64,000 nucleotides of DNA from Bombus terrestris (taxonomy: Eukaryota; Arthropoda; Insecta; Hymenoptera; Apidae): contig NW_025963548.1 in NCBI RefSeq assembly GCF_910591885.1, positions 2,285,501 to 2,349,500 on the forward strand. Reading direction: 5' to 3'. This document shows positions 1-9,170 of the stretch, one piece after another. Both the position numbers and the translations under genes were made by a program. Position 1 is the first letter of the stretch, and each line of letters begins with the position of its first letter. The notes under the pieces were generated by a model. It saw only the letters and a program-made list of their open reading frames with translations. It was not told the DNA's origin and did no database searches.

Positions 1-195
1 CTCTGCGACGGTTCTCCTAAGACTTCCGATTTCTGCTACCCAGCATCTATTTGTTTCGTCACTTTGCATAGACAAACGTAACATATCCTCTTGTAAACGG
101 GCAATACTCTCTTGCTGTTTTTGAATGCTATCCAATATTGTTCGCAACGTTGGATCCGTTGAGGTAGAAGTATGAGATTCGTTTGTCTTAGACAT
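1..195 (-). CDS. Gag N-terminus of a second tandem Gypsy-A copy, cut by the window edge
   Basis: These bases are identical to 5338-5532, which encode the gag N-terminus of the neighbouring complete unit. The first ATG is the reverse complement of 193-195, giving a protein that starts MSKTNES. Positions 196-426 match the leader between LTR and gag. The copy sits directly downstream of the shared LTR at 427-809, so the two units are joined head to tail through one LTR. The rest lies beyond the left edge. Such tandems arise by LTR-LTR recombination or integration of a circle; an assembly artefact is also possible. Confidence 0.85.
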   Translation of the reverse strand, partial: MSKTNESHTSTSTDPTLRTILDSIQKQQESIARLQEDMLRLSMQSDETNRCWVAEIGSLRRTVAE

Positions 196-426
196 CTTCC
201 TGCTTTCGGACGAAGATGAGTCTTCGCTACTGAAGCTAGATTTTCTTTCACGGTAACGTACGAAGGAATCCAGTTTACCTTCCTTTGTCACTTCACTCGG
301 TTCGTGATAGTTACTTCGTTGTTGCGGATGACCGTAGTCCCAAATAATTCTATCTTCCGTAGATGATGAATGTCTTTTGGTTTCCGAACAAACACTTTTC
401 ACTATGCTGGGAGTAATCGCCAAAAA

Positions 427-809
427 TGTCGCGTAAAATAAAAAGCAGGAGGCTCGAACGAAAAGAAAAAAATTAAGGTAACAAAAAAAACAAGAGAACT
501 TATTTCTTGTATTCTGAATTTACACTGGTTGCGACTTTGTTCTGAGCTCCAGCCGTGACTTTCCAAGACTGAAGCTCTTACAATTTGACTTTCGGTAACA
601 TCTGTTTCTTCTTTGTTTGTCATCTCTCAATATCCCCACTACCCTGTAGGCGTACGTGACCGTTGTCACTCTTCTAGGACATTCGGTGGAAGGACCGTTA
701 GGATACAGATGACTCATTAGGCACTTCGGCGATATACATTGTCGCCAAGGCCGTCACATCTCTATCTCCATCATCGGTCCATCGGATTTGAAGTATGCCG
801 GTCGTGACA
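427..809 (-). repeat. Gypsy-A 3' LTR, shared with the next tandem unit
   Basis: It has 383 bp with TG...CA ends and is almost identical to 5764-6146. It lies between the end of pol (968) on its right and a leader plus gag on its left, so it acts as the 3' LTR of one unit and the 5' LTR of the next. Confidence 0.9.
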
Positions 810-967
810 TACCCACCAGTTTAGATTGATCTAGGTCCTCTAAGATCGTAGTAGAATTGGTTGGATTTGTATATAAATCGTAATTCCTATTCTGTGAATT
901 TAAGACAACTAACCAAGGGTATTGTTACTAGTGCTAGGGTCAGCATTATCGTGGAAAAAGTACGTTT

Positions 968-3900
968 TTAATCGGTACCATGTATCTTTTTCTTAATATT
1001 GTCGATAGATATAATGTAGTAAGGAGTTTTCACATCATTGATTCTATAGGGTCCTAACCATTCAATGTCCAACTTATCTCTTTTATGGTCATTGTGAATT
1101 AAAACAAAGTCTCCTTTCCTAAACACGGTCTGAGTTTTAACAATCTTTCTTTCTTGGTCTCGCTTGTAGCGTTGCTTATTTTGAATAAGTGTTTTGTGAG
1201 CTGTTTCCCAATATTTATTTAACTGTTTTTGCCAAAGTGAGTACATATCGTCATAGGTAAATGTGGGGAATTTGGACATTGCGGAAGGTAAGTTCGCCTT
1301 TCGCCCAAAAGTCAATTCGAAGGGGGAGAATCCAGTTCCTTCATGTTTTGCAGTGTTGTATCCTAAACAAATGAAATTAAGTACTTCGTCCCATTCTTTG
1401 TCATTGTCGTGTAACGCAGTACGAATTAAATCTTTAACCGAGGCATGTGTTCTTTCGAGGGATCCGTTACTCTGTGGGTGAAATGAAGTTGTTTTGACGT
1501 TTTTGATTTTAAAGGCCTCTTCTAATTTCGTCATTAAATCGCTAACAAAATTTTGTCCTTGGTCTGTCAGAATCGTCTTTGGTGCCGAAAATATGTAAAT
1601 ATAGTGCTCAATGAGCGCGTTAATTATAGATTCAGTTCGTTGCGTTTTGAGGGGAACAAGGATCAGATATTTCGTAAGTTCGTCGTGAATTGAAAGTATA
1701 TATTGATTTCCGCGTTTGGTTTTCGTCATCGGTCCTATGATGTCCATAGCGATTTTGTCGTTAGGGTGAAGTGGTGTGTCTGAGATCTGTGGGGACTCAT
1801 TGGGTCTGATAGGTGTTAGTTTCTCCTTTTGACATGTGTCGCATGTCTTCACGAAGTTTTCTACTCTTTCAAAAAGGCCGGGGATTTTGAACTTCTCCTT
1901 AATCCGTTGATACGTTTTCTGTATCCCTAAATGTCCTACGGTGTCGTTATGGTTTTCCTTTATTGCTTGCAGTATTTCGCTTTCGTCTAGTTTTAAAATG
2001 GGATTGGGCGCATAAGTAATTTCCTTGTATGTGTCGTTAAAATATATTAGCATGAGTTTAATCTGTGTTTTCTCTAATTCAGTGAAATCGTTATTTCCTA
2101 TGCCGATTTTTGTTGTATTTTTAAGGATTTTGTAAAGTTTTCTGATCCAAAGTGTCTCGTCGTATTCTCCTAAATCGTTTCGAGTTAATTGGTAAAATGT
2201 TTGATCATTCGGTTTAACTTCTAAGAGTTTCGGGTTTTCGTTGTTGTTTTTCCATTCGTTGAATGAATTAGTGTGGTCAATTAATAGGTCGAGATTAACT
2301 ATTTCGTTGCGAGTTACCACGTGAACGCTAGATAAGGCGTCTGCAGCTGTATTATCTTTACCATTTGTGTATTCGATTTCATAGCTGTATTCTTCGAGTC
2401 TAAGTCTCCAACGAATCAGTCGACTAGAGGGGTCTTTGCAATTGTGTAGCCTCTTAAGGGCTTGGTGGTCGGTTCGAATAATGAAGCGTCGTCCTAACAA
2501 GTATTGCCTAAGTCTTTTCACGGCCAATACGATGGCCAAGAGTTCCTTTTCTGTCGTGGTATAGTTTCGTTCGGGTGGGTTTAGTGTCCTTGAAATGTAA
2601 CAGCAAGGATGATCGTCTTGTGACAGTATTGCTCCTAGTCCTTCGTTACTTGCGTCGGTGGTTAGGGTAAAGGTTTTGTTAAAGTCCGGATAAGCTAGTA
2701 TTGGGGAATTACAGAGTTTGTCCTTTAAAGTATCAAAGCTAGTCTGGTGTTTGTCAGTCCAATGGAATGGTGCGTCCTTTTTTGTTAAGTCTGTAAGGCT
2801 TTTCGCGATTTTAGAAAAATTCCGAATAAATTTGCGGTAATAACCTGCTAAACCTAAGAATGATTTAACGTCCGTGGCATTGCGGGGTAATCGAAAGTTT
2901 TTTGCAGCGTCTAATTTCTTGGAGTTTGGTTTAACTTCTTCGGCTGAAACTACGTGGCCTAAGTATTCTAGTTCAGGTTTTACGAATTCGCACTTATCCG
3001 GTTGCAATTTAAGTCCTAATTCTCTGAGTCTCTGAAATACTATCGCGAGGTCTTCATTATGTTCATGAATCGTTTTTCCGAATATCAATATGTCGTCCAA
3101 ATAAACAAGGCAATATTTACCTACAAGTCCAGTTAAGGCTCTGTCCAGTAATCTTTGAAAAGTAACGGGTGCTTTTTTAAGACCGAATGGCATTCGATTG
3201 AACTGAAAGTGGCCTTGCGGTGTCGAAAAAGCGGTATATTTTTTGGATTTCTCGTTCATTGGAATTTGATGAAATCCTGAGGATAAATCAAGCGCCGAAA
3301 AGAATTTCGCGTTTCCTAGTTGTGTCAAAATGTCGTCTATGTCAGGTAAAGGATAAGCGTCTTGTTCCGTGAGTTCATTTAGTTTCCTAAAATCAATGAC
3401 TATCTTCCATTTCTGTTTTCCTGAGGCGTCTAATTTTTTCGGAACTACCCATAGCGGAGAGTTATAAGGGGAATCGGATTCTTCTATGATATTTTTCTTT
3501 AACATGTCTCCTATTTGTAGCGAAATTTCGTCTCGATGACATTCCGGTGGTCTATACGATCGTGTGTTAATGATTTTATCTTTGGTTAAGGAAATTGTCT
3601 GCTGGGTTAAATTAGTACAGGGCAAAAGGTCGGTTTCTAAATTAAAGATGTCAACGTAGTGCAGAATAATCTTTTCTATGGATTCGCGGGTTGGCTTTTC
3701 AATGTGATCTGTTCTCACTAGGCTTTTTAGTTTTGATACGTTGCAAACACCATGAGAATTTTGGATATTATTAGAAATTTTAATGTTTTGCTCACCGGTG
3801 TTGATAAAACATACTTTAGTTGGTTTGCCTACCAGATAGATTGTTTGAACTCTGTTTTCTCCAGGAGTTAATTGTATTGGTTTCTGAAAGAAAATGGTTT

Positions 3901-5041
3901 TGTCATTTAGTCGGATTCTGTCATTGGATATCGAATAGTTATACTTCTCTAAACATGGTAGCCCAATGATTCCGTCTTCGATGATTGGGAAGTTGTCCGG
4001 TACTATGTGAAAGATGTGGTCTTGTCCAAAAATTCGTTTTGTTACGTATTCGTTCGTTTCGTATTTGTCTCGTCCCATAGAAAATTTTTGTCTAGGCCCT
4101 ATTTGTATCGCGTTGACAGTTTTGTTACGTTTCATTAGGTTTATCCCTGCTCCTGTGTCGACCAGAAATACTCGCTCTGTGGTTCGGGTTGACAAAGGTA
4201 TTGTGAGTAATCTTCCTGTGGTGATGTTGACTCGCGTCGTTTCGCGCGGTTCGTCTATACTCTGGTTCGATGTTACTTCTCGTGTTTCGTCCCTTTCCTG
4301 GACTGCTTGAATTCTTGTGGGTGCTCGGTCGTACTGGCTCGGTTGTAGAAAATTTTGGCATTTGCTGGCCATGTGTCCCAGCTTTCCGCATTTGAAACAC
4401 TTCATTTGCGCGCGTTTAGCGGGTGGCCCATTCTCTACTCGGTCGAATGTGGTAGGTTTCTGAGCTACTGGTGCGTTAGGCGATCTAGATAGTGTATTAG
4501 ATCGTCTTACCTGCATTGATTGATTGTTGAGGCGATTACTAGCGGAAGGCAAGCGACTACTTGACCAATTGGCTTGCCGTTCTTCTCGTGAGTAGCGTTC
4601 TAAGTCGGCTGCTTTCTTTTCAGCTTCTTCAAGATTCACGGGTTCAATGATTAATAATGTTCGGCCTATGTCGCGCCTGAGTCCCTTTAGGTACACACGG
4701 ACAATCTTCTTTGTAGTTTCTTCGATCATTAGCTTGCGTAGAAGTGGTTGTGGGTACTCGTTGGTTACTGCGTACAGTAAACGGTTGAGTATTCTTCTGA
4801 AACGAATATTAAAACTCTGCACTGATTCTTCCCGTCCCTGTCTCAACTCTTTTAATTGTTCCCGATATTCTTCCGAAGTCACTTGAGCTGCCACATTGTT
4901 CCTCAGTGCGTTGTACAGATTGCTGTAGCACTCAATGGGGATGTTGCGGATACTTTGAGCTGCTTTTCCTACGATTTTTTCTACCTTTATTGCTTTTAGC
5001 AATAAATCTTGCTCCATGCAACGGTCTTTCATACTGCTCAC
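968..5041 (-). CDS. Gypsy-A Gag-Pol polyprotein (capsid/zinc knuckle, protease, RT, RNase H, integrase)
   Basis: The open frame of about 1357 codons has the Ty3/gypsy order. A CCHC knuckle (CFKCGKLGHMASKC) lies at residues 215-228, the aspartic protease DTG at 295-297, reverse transcriptase YLDD at 647-650, and RNase H starts with TTDAS near 795-799. The integrase has an HHCC zinc finger (about 1031-1070) and a DDE triad (about D1100, D1160, E1196). Every catalytic residue looked for is present, which fits the young LTRs. The N-terminal part of gag is in another frame (see 5038-5532), so a one-base shift near 5040 separates the capsid start from this frame. Here gag and pol are fused in one frame, whereas the related Gypsy-B places pol in the -1 frame relative to gag. 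Confidence 0.93.
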   Translation of the reverse strand: MSSMKDRCMEQDLLLKAIKVEKIVGKAAQSIRNIPIECYSNLYNALRNNVAAQVTSEEYREQLKELRQGREESVQSFNIRFRRILNRLLYAVTNEYPQPLLRKLMIEETTKKIVRVYLKGLRRDIGRTLLIIEPVNLEEAEKKAADLERYSREERQANWSSSRLPSASNRLNNQSMQVRRSNTLSRSPNAPVAQKPTTFDRVENGPPAKRAQMKCFKCGKLGHMASKCQNFLQPSQYDRAPTRIQAVQERDETREVTSNQSIDEPRETTRVNITTGRLLTIPLSTRTTERVFLVDTGAGINLMKRNKTVNAIQIGPRQKFSMGRDKYETNEYVTKRIFGQDHIFHIVPDNFPIIEDGIIGLPCLEKYNYSISNDRIRLNDKTIFFQKPIQLTPGENRVQTIYLVGKPTKVCFINTGEQNIKISNNIQNSHGVCNVSKLKSLVRTDHIEKPTRESIEKIILHYVDIFNLETDLLPCTNLTQQTISLTKDKIINTRSYRPPECHRDEISLQIGDMLKKNIIEESDSPYNSPLWVVPKKLDASGKQKWKIVIDFRKLNELTEQDAYPLPDIDDILTQLGNAKFFSALDLSSGFHQIPMNEKSKKYTAFSTPQGHFQFNRMPFGLKKAPVTFQRLLDRALTGLVGKYCLVYLDDILIFGKTIHEHNEDLAIVFQRLRELGLKLQPDKCEFVKPELEYLGHVVSAEEVKPNSKKLDAAKNFRLPRNATDVKSFLGLAGYYRKFIRNFSKIAKSLTDLTKKDAPFHWTDKHQTSFDTLKDKLCNSPILAYPDFNKTFTLTTDASNEGLGAILSQDDHPCCYISRTLNPPERNYTTTEKELLAIVLAVKRLRQYLLGRRFIIRTDHQALKRLHNCKDPSSRLIRWRLRLEEYSYEIEYTNGKDNTAADALSSVHVVTRNEIVNLDLLIDHTNSFNEWKNNNENPKLLEVKPNDQTFYQLTRNDLGEYDETLWIRKLYKILKNTTKIGIGNNDFTELEKTQIKLMLIYFNDTYKEITYAPNPILKLDESEILQAIKENHNDTVGHLGIQKTYQRIKEKFKIPGLFERVENFVKTCDTCQKEKLTPIRPNESPQISDTPLHPNDKIAMDIIGPMTKTKRGNQYILSIHDELTKYLILVPLKTQRTESIINALIEHYIYIFSAPKTILTDQGQNFVSDLMTKLEEAFKIKNVKTTSFHPQSNGSLERTHASVKDLIRTALHDNDKEWDEVLNFICLGYNTAKHEGTGFSPFELTFGRKANLPSAMSKFPTFTYDDMYSLWQKQLNKYWETAHKTLIQNKQRYKRDQERKIVKTQTVFRKGDFVLIHNDHKRDKLDIEWLGPYRINDVKTPYYIISIDNIKKKIHGTD

Positions 5042-5532
5042 TTCTTTATGAATTCTTCCACACCTACGTCATCGTCTCCGTTGAGCATTGGAATACAACG
5101 TATTGCATCCTTAACTCGTAGAGTGGAAAGAGCGGGCGGAAAATAGCCTCTTTCTTCAACTTCGGGTTGTTCGGTGTCGATGTGCGCAGGTGGGATGCCT
5201 GGAATCGTTAACCCGGTCGGTTCGCGTGCCCTAACCGTACTCCCGGTGCGATTAATCGCCGTCGATTCACTTTCGTTGCCTTCAGTAATGATGGAACCAG
5301 AATCATCCGTCGCAAGGGATCCGAACCCAGTCCGCAGCTCTGCGACGGTTCTCCTAAGACTTCCGATTTCTGCTACCCAGCATCTATTTGTTTCGTCACT
5401 TTGCATAGACAAACGTAACATATCCTCTTGTAAACGGGCAATACTCTCTTGCTGTTTTTGAATGCTATCCAATATTGTTCGCAACGTTGGATCCGTTGAG
5501 GTAGAAGTATGAGATTCGTTTGTCTTAGACAT
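5038..5532 (-). CDS. Gypsy-A Gag, N-terminal part
   Basis: I choose the ATG at 5530-5532 (MSKTNES). The open frame extends upstream to the LTR, but without an ATG, and the MSKTNES start aligns with the ATG start of the Gypsy-B gag (MDKRDDK). The protein has an acidic and coiled-coil-prone N-terminus and ends EEFIKK at a TGA that overlaps the start of the next frame. In Gypsy-B the equivalent residues (EGFIKRVSEA) read straight through, so the stop here most likely reflects a one-base indel, not a normal gene end. Gag forms the virus-like particle. Confidence 0.8.
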   Translation of the reverse strand: MSKTNESHTSTSTDPTLRTILDSIQKQQESIARLQEDMLRLSMQSDETNRCWVAEIGSLRRTVAELRTGFGSLATDDSGSIITEGNESESTAINRTGSTVRAREPTGLTIPGIPPAHIDTEQPEVEERGYFPPALSTLRVKDAIRCIPMLNGDDDVGVEEFIKK

Positions 5533-5763
5533 CTTCCTGCTTTCGGACGAAGATGAGTCTTCGCTACTGAAGCTAGATTTTCTTTCACGGTAACGTACGA
5601 AGGAATCCAGTTTACCTTCCTTTGTCACTTCACTCGGTTCGTGATAGTTACTTCGTTGTTGCGGATGACCGTAGTCCCAAATAATTCTATCTTCCGTAGA
5701 TGATGAATGTCTTTTGGTTTCCGAACAAACACTTTTCACTATGCTGGGAGTAATCGCCAAAAA

Positions 5764-6146
5764 TGTCGCGTAAATTAAAAAGCAGGAGGCTCGAACGAAA
5801 AGAAAAAAATTAAGGTAACAAAAAAAACAAGAGAACTTATTTCTTGTATTCTGAATTTACACTGGTTGCGACTTTGTTCTGAGCTCCAGCCGTGACTTTC
5901 CAAGACTGAAGCTCTTACAATTTGACTTTCGGTAACATCTGTTTCTTCTTTGTTTGCCATCTCTCAATATCCCCACTACCCTGTAGGCGTACGTGACCGT
6001 TGTCACACTTCTAGGGCATTCGGTGGAAGGACCGTTAGGATACAGATGACTCATTAGGCACTTCGGCGATATACATTGTCGCCAAGGCCGCCACATCTCT
6101 ATCTCCATCATCGGTCCATCGGATTTGAAGTATGCCGGTCGTGACA
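5764..6146 (-). repeat. Gypsy-A 5' LTR
   Basis: It is 383 bp with TG...CA ends. In element sense it is followed by TTTTTGGCGATTACTCCC, so a primer-binding site starting TGGCGA is likely, but I could not match it to a tRNA. The other side (6147 onward) is copia gag sequence. Confidence 0.9.
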
Positions 6147-6954
6147 CTCGCTCGTGCCGGTTGTTGACTGACGATGGAAGTTTCCATGTCCCCTGCTCGT
6201 ATTTCCTTTGTTTCCTCCTCCTCTGTTGCGACCACGTGTTGACCCAACCGGTAGTCTTAAAGGGACCGCACACGACCGTATGAATAATTTCCATTATCTC
6301 CCTAGCCTTGGTTAGATTATTTTTGAATGGTAAATTGTGCATTTTACTTTCTATACACACCCTATATTTCAAAAATTCCTTCTGAAATTCTTTCGGTATA
6401 CCAGTAACTAGCTGCTCTTTAACCAAAATATTTAAATATTTAAAATTTACGTGTCCTAACATCCTATGTCATCTTTCCTTTTTACTCATACCACTACGTT
6501 CAGCGCTGTTTGCTAAGTGCTCCTTCCCTTTCAATATACTTTTCATTCTATATGTTCCCTTTTCTTTAACCGCTGCCGCTGTAAGCTTATTGTCCTCATC
6601 TATTACTTTTGCAATATTTCCTTTTGAAATAACCGTGTTTTTATTATCTGTTAACTTGCCTAAACTAATCAAGTTTGCGGACATTTCTTTCGCGTAAAAA
6701 ACATTATTCATATTTATTTCATTTTGCTTTCCAAATGCTTCAAAATAACTTATAACATTCCCTACTTTTGTTGCCTTTATCGATCTATTATCGCCTAAAT
6801 ATATATTTACCGGTTCTTTAAGGTCAATAGATTTATCGAAATAATTTACGTTATTAATTATGTGATCTGTGCAACCGCTATCTAATAGCCACATTACTTC
6901 ATTATTACTTATCTCGTTCGCCTCGCCGCTGTGTGCTGCGTGCGCCGTTGCTAT
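6147..6954 (-). pseudogene. Copia-1 fragment: protease and integrase N-terminus joined to a gag piece
   Basis: Reading leftward from 6950, the sequence encodes the Ty1/copia protease (WLLDSGCTDH, active-site DSG) and the integrase zinc-finger region (WHRMLGHVNF...), matching Copia-2 at about 32110-32810. At about 6243 it jumps from integrase (GPFKTTG) into a gag zinc-knuckle-tail segment (matching about 31970-32075) and then ends at the Gypsy-A LTR. The order IN then gag is not that of any intact copia, so this is a rearrangement junction. A stop interrupts the frame between protease and integrase near 6465. This fragment continues Copia-1 across the Gypsy-B insertion. Confidence 0.85.
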
Positions 6955-7331
6955 TGTCACGTAGAATGAGAAAGAAATTTAAAGGAAAGAAGAAAACTTT
7001 ATTTTTTCCTCGTTTATATACTTCTGAACTCTAGCCGTGGCCGTACGAGACTGAGGCTCTTACAATATTTTCTTACTTTCGGTGACATCTGTTTCTTCTT
7101 TTGTTTTTCATCCTTCATTATCCCCGCTAACCTGTAGGCGTACGTGACTGTTGCTACGCTTCTTGAACATTCGGTGGAAGGACCGCTAGGACATAGATGA
7201 ACCCTCAGGTACTCCGGCAATATACATTGTCGCCAAGGTCGCCATGTGTAATGTTCAAGTATCGGCTGTCTGGAGAATGTTTAGAAGTGGTCGCCTAAGG
7301 TGACGTCAGGGCAAAAGTGTTTGTGGTTACA
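6955..7331 (-). repeat. Gypsy-B 3' LTR
   Basis: It is 377 bp, with TGTAACCAC and ACGTGACA termini in element sense, paired with 13958-14334. The sequence AAGGAGGGGGGAGTG directly upstream in element sense (about 7331-7345) is a good polypurine tract. Confidence 0.93.
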
Positions 7332-7353
7332 CTCCCCCCTCCTTAGAATGAAC

Positions 7354-9170
7354 TTAGTCCTCGAAGTTCCTTTTCCTCTTTAAGATAGATGGGTGAATTT
7401 TTGCCTTGGGTGTTTCCAGGTCGAATGTTACTTGTGAATCGTTGCTGGTGCTGGGCACAGGTAGAATCGGGGTGAATACGTTGATAGGTGCCGGGTTGAT
7501 TGGCATCGGAGCGCTGGCTGGTGGATTGTTATTTGTCGTGTTTCGCTTGATTTTACAACAGAATAAATGAAAACACAATTTCGGCATTCCTATTTTGTTG
7601 AGAAAGTATAACCATATGAGAGCAATGGATAAATATCCTATAATTTGTAATATAGATATTCCCCGTGATTCAACTTGATCGATTCTATGAGCAAAAGTTA
7701 GTTGATTCGTTTGATCTTCGATTCCATCCAGAGTGTTTTTGTATCCGTAATTATCGTTAATAAGTTTTGGAGTTTTCTCTAGTTTATTTAGTAAAATAAT
7801 CCAGTCTGAATCATTAGTTACATTGACTGTTTTGATTTTAATCTCGTAAGAAATTTCCTTGCTACTACCACTGATTCTCATATGGTTATTCTTGTACAAT
7901 ATGTCTACGGTTTTATTAGTTTGTAACAAAGATGGTGTCTCTAGTCTAACAATTTGATGTGTCTTTTCTTCGAAAATGCTCAGATCTATTGGTTTTTCTG
8001 GTATAGCTATAAAATGATTCTCAGCGTTTAATGGGATAAAAGTTATATCTTCAATGTTACAAACTACTACCTTACAGAATTTGACAGTGTTTTCTGCGCT
8101 TAAGATTTCAGAGTTACAATCGTGCTTCACTCGACGGTCGTGAATCGGCTGAGTTTGTTTGCAAATGTAAAAGTCAGATATAGAACGGCATTGCTTATCC
8201 AAGTAGTTTTGATCGACATTGATGTAATTTAGTCCTGACGTTAAAAATATCGGATGAACTACTAAAGGTGCTAAAAACACTTTGTTCGTGAGAGATGGTA
8301 TGGGATATATTTGCTCTATATCCCATTCCATGTCCATAACTGTTGGTACAGAAATTACAAAAAAAAACTTTGTTTTGTCGAGTAAACAATGTGAGTTCTG
8401 AGATGTCTAAAATATTTTGGAAATTCTCTTCCTTTGGTATAAAAGCGTTTCCTACTGTATTGCTACCTAGTACTTGGGCGTAATTGTTAATAAAAGTTCC
8501 GGGATCAATAATCTGTGGGCTTATTATTCCTTGTTTTCCTAAGATGATTAAATTGAATATTTCGTCGATTTGGAAATGTAAGTCAGAGAGTGAGCTTTCT
8601 AGAGCTATGACTTTTATTAAGGTGATCTCTTTTTTGTTAAGCGTTTTAAGTTCGTTTGTTACACCTGTGTCTACTTGTTTCAGTCGCTGGATGACGTCGT
8701 TATTTAAAATTCGTTTAATCAAAGCTGTCTGGTTAGCTACTATGGTTTTTAGGCTGTTACCTTCTTCAAAGAGTTTGTCTATATTTTTGTTGATTATATC
8801 TAGATCGTTCGCGGCTAGGGTTCCAAAAAGAGTTTTACTAATAGATCCGATAGCGTCTACTAGTCCTCATCTACTTCTGAGATGAATGTGAGCTAAGGAT
8901 CGTAATTCGATGCTAGGTGTTCTGACGTTATTTAGTTTTGCTTGTAAAGAGCGTATTTCTGGTAATATGTTACAGTCTTTTCGTGTCTCGCAATGATTCC
9001 TAACTTCGGCTACTCCCTTTTCAATATATCTTACCTGTTCCAATACAGCACTAATATCTAGTCCTATAATAACATTTATGTGTTCGCTATAAAGATATGC
9101 TTTGGATATTTTCTCATGAAATATTCCATTATTGTCAATAGGGGTTATTTTTAATCCGTTAAGGGTGGTA
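7354..9170 (-). pseudogene. Broken env gene: baculovirus-F-like envelope glycoprotein of Gypsy-B
   Basis: It follows pol directly. The C-terminal part (7354-8337) has a cysteine-containing ectodomain, one hydrophobic membrane-spanning stretch (LQIIGYLSIALIWLYFL) and a short cytoplasmic tail. The middle part (8195-8722) is a heptad-rich region typical of the F-type fusion subunit. The N-terminal part (about 8870-9170) is open. Breaks are a TGA at 8867-8869, exactly at the expected cleavage junction after a basic stretch, and a frame change around 8195-8370, where an A9 run (8359-8367) is a likely slip site. In errantiviruses this protein mediates membrane fusion; this copy cannot make a full-length product. 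The family call rests on arrangement and motif pattern, not on a search. Confidence 0.8.

Larger units (their letters stand above)
427..6146 (-). mobile_element. Gypsy-A: young Ty3/gypsy LTR retrotransposon without envelope
   Basis: The element reads on the minus strand from its 5' LTR at 5764-6146 to its 3' LTR at 427-809. Both LTRs are 383 bp, begin TGTCACG and end CGCGACA in element sense, and differ at about five positions by eye (about 1.3%), which indicates a recent insertion. Between them lie gag and a long gag-pol frame. Only about 160 bp separate the end of pol (968) from the 3' LTR, so there is no room for an env gene. Left of the 3' LTR the sequence continues as a second primer-binding site and gag, nearly identical to that at 5338-5763, so this is part of an LTR-sharing tandem. 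It landed in copia DNA (6147 onward). Confidence 0.9.

Noticed and set aside
4014..4310. Plus-strand open frames opposite the gypsy pol and gag genes
   Set aside because: They mirror the coding frame on the other strand and have no independent support.
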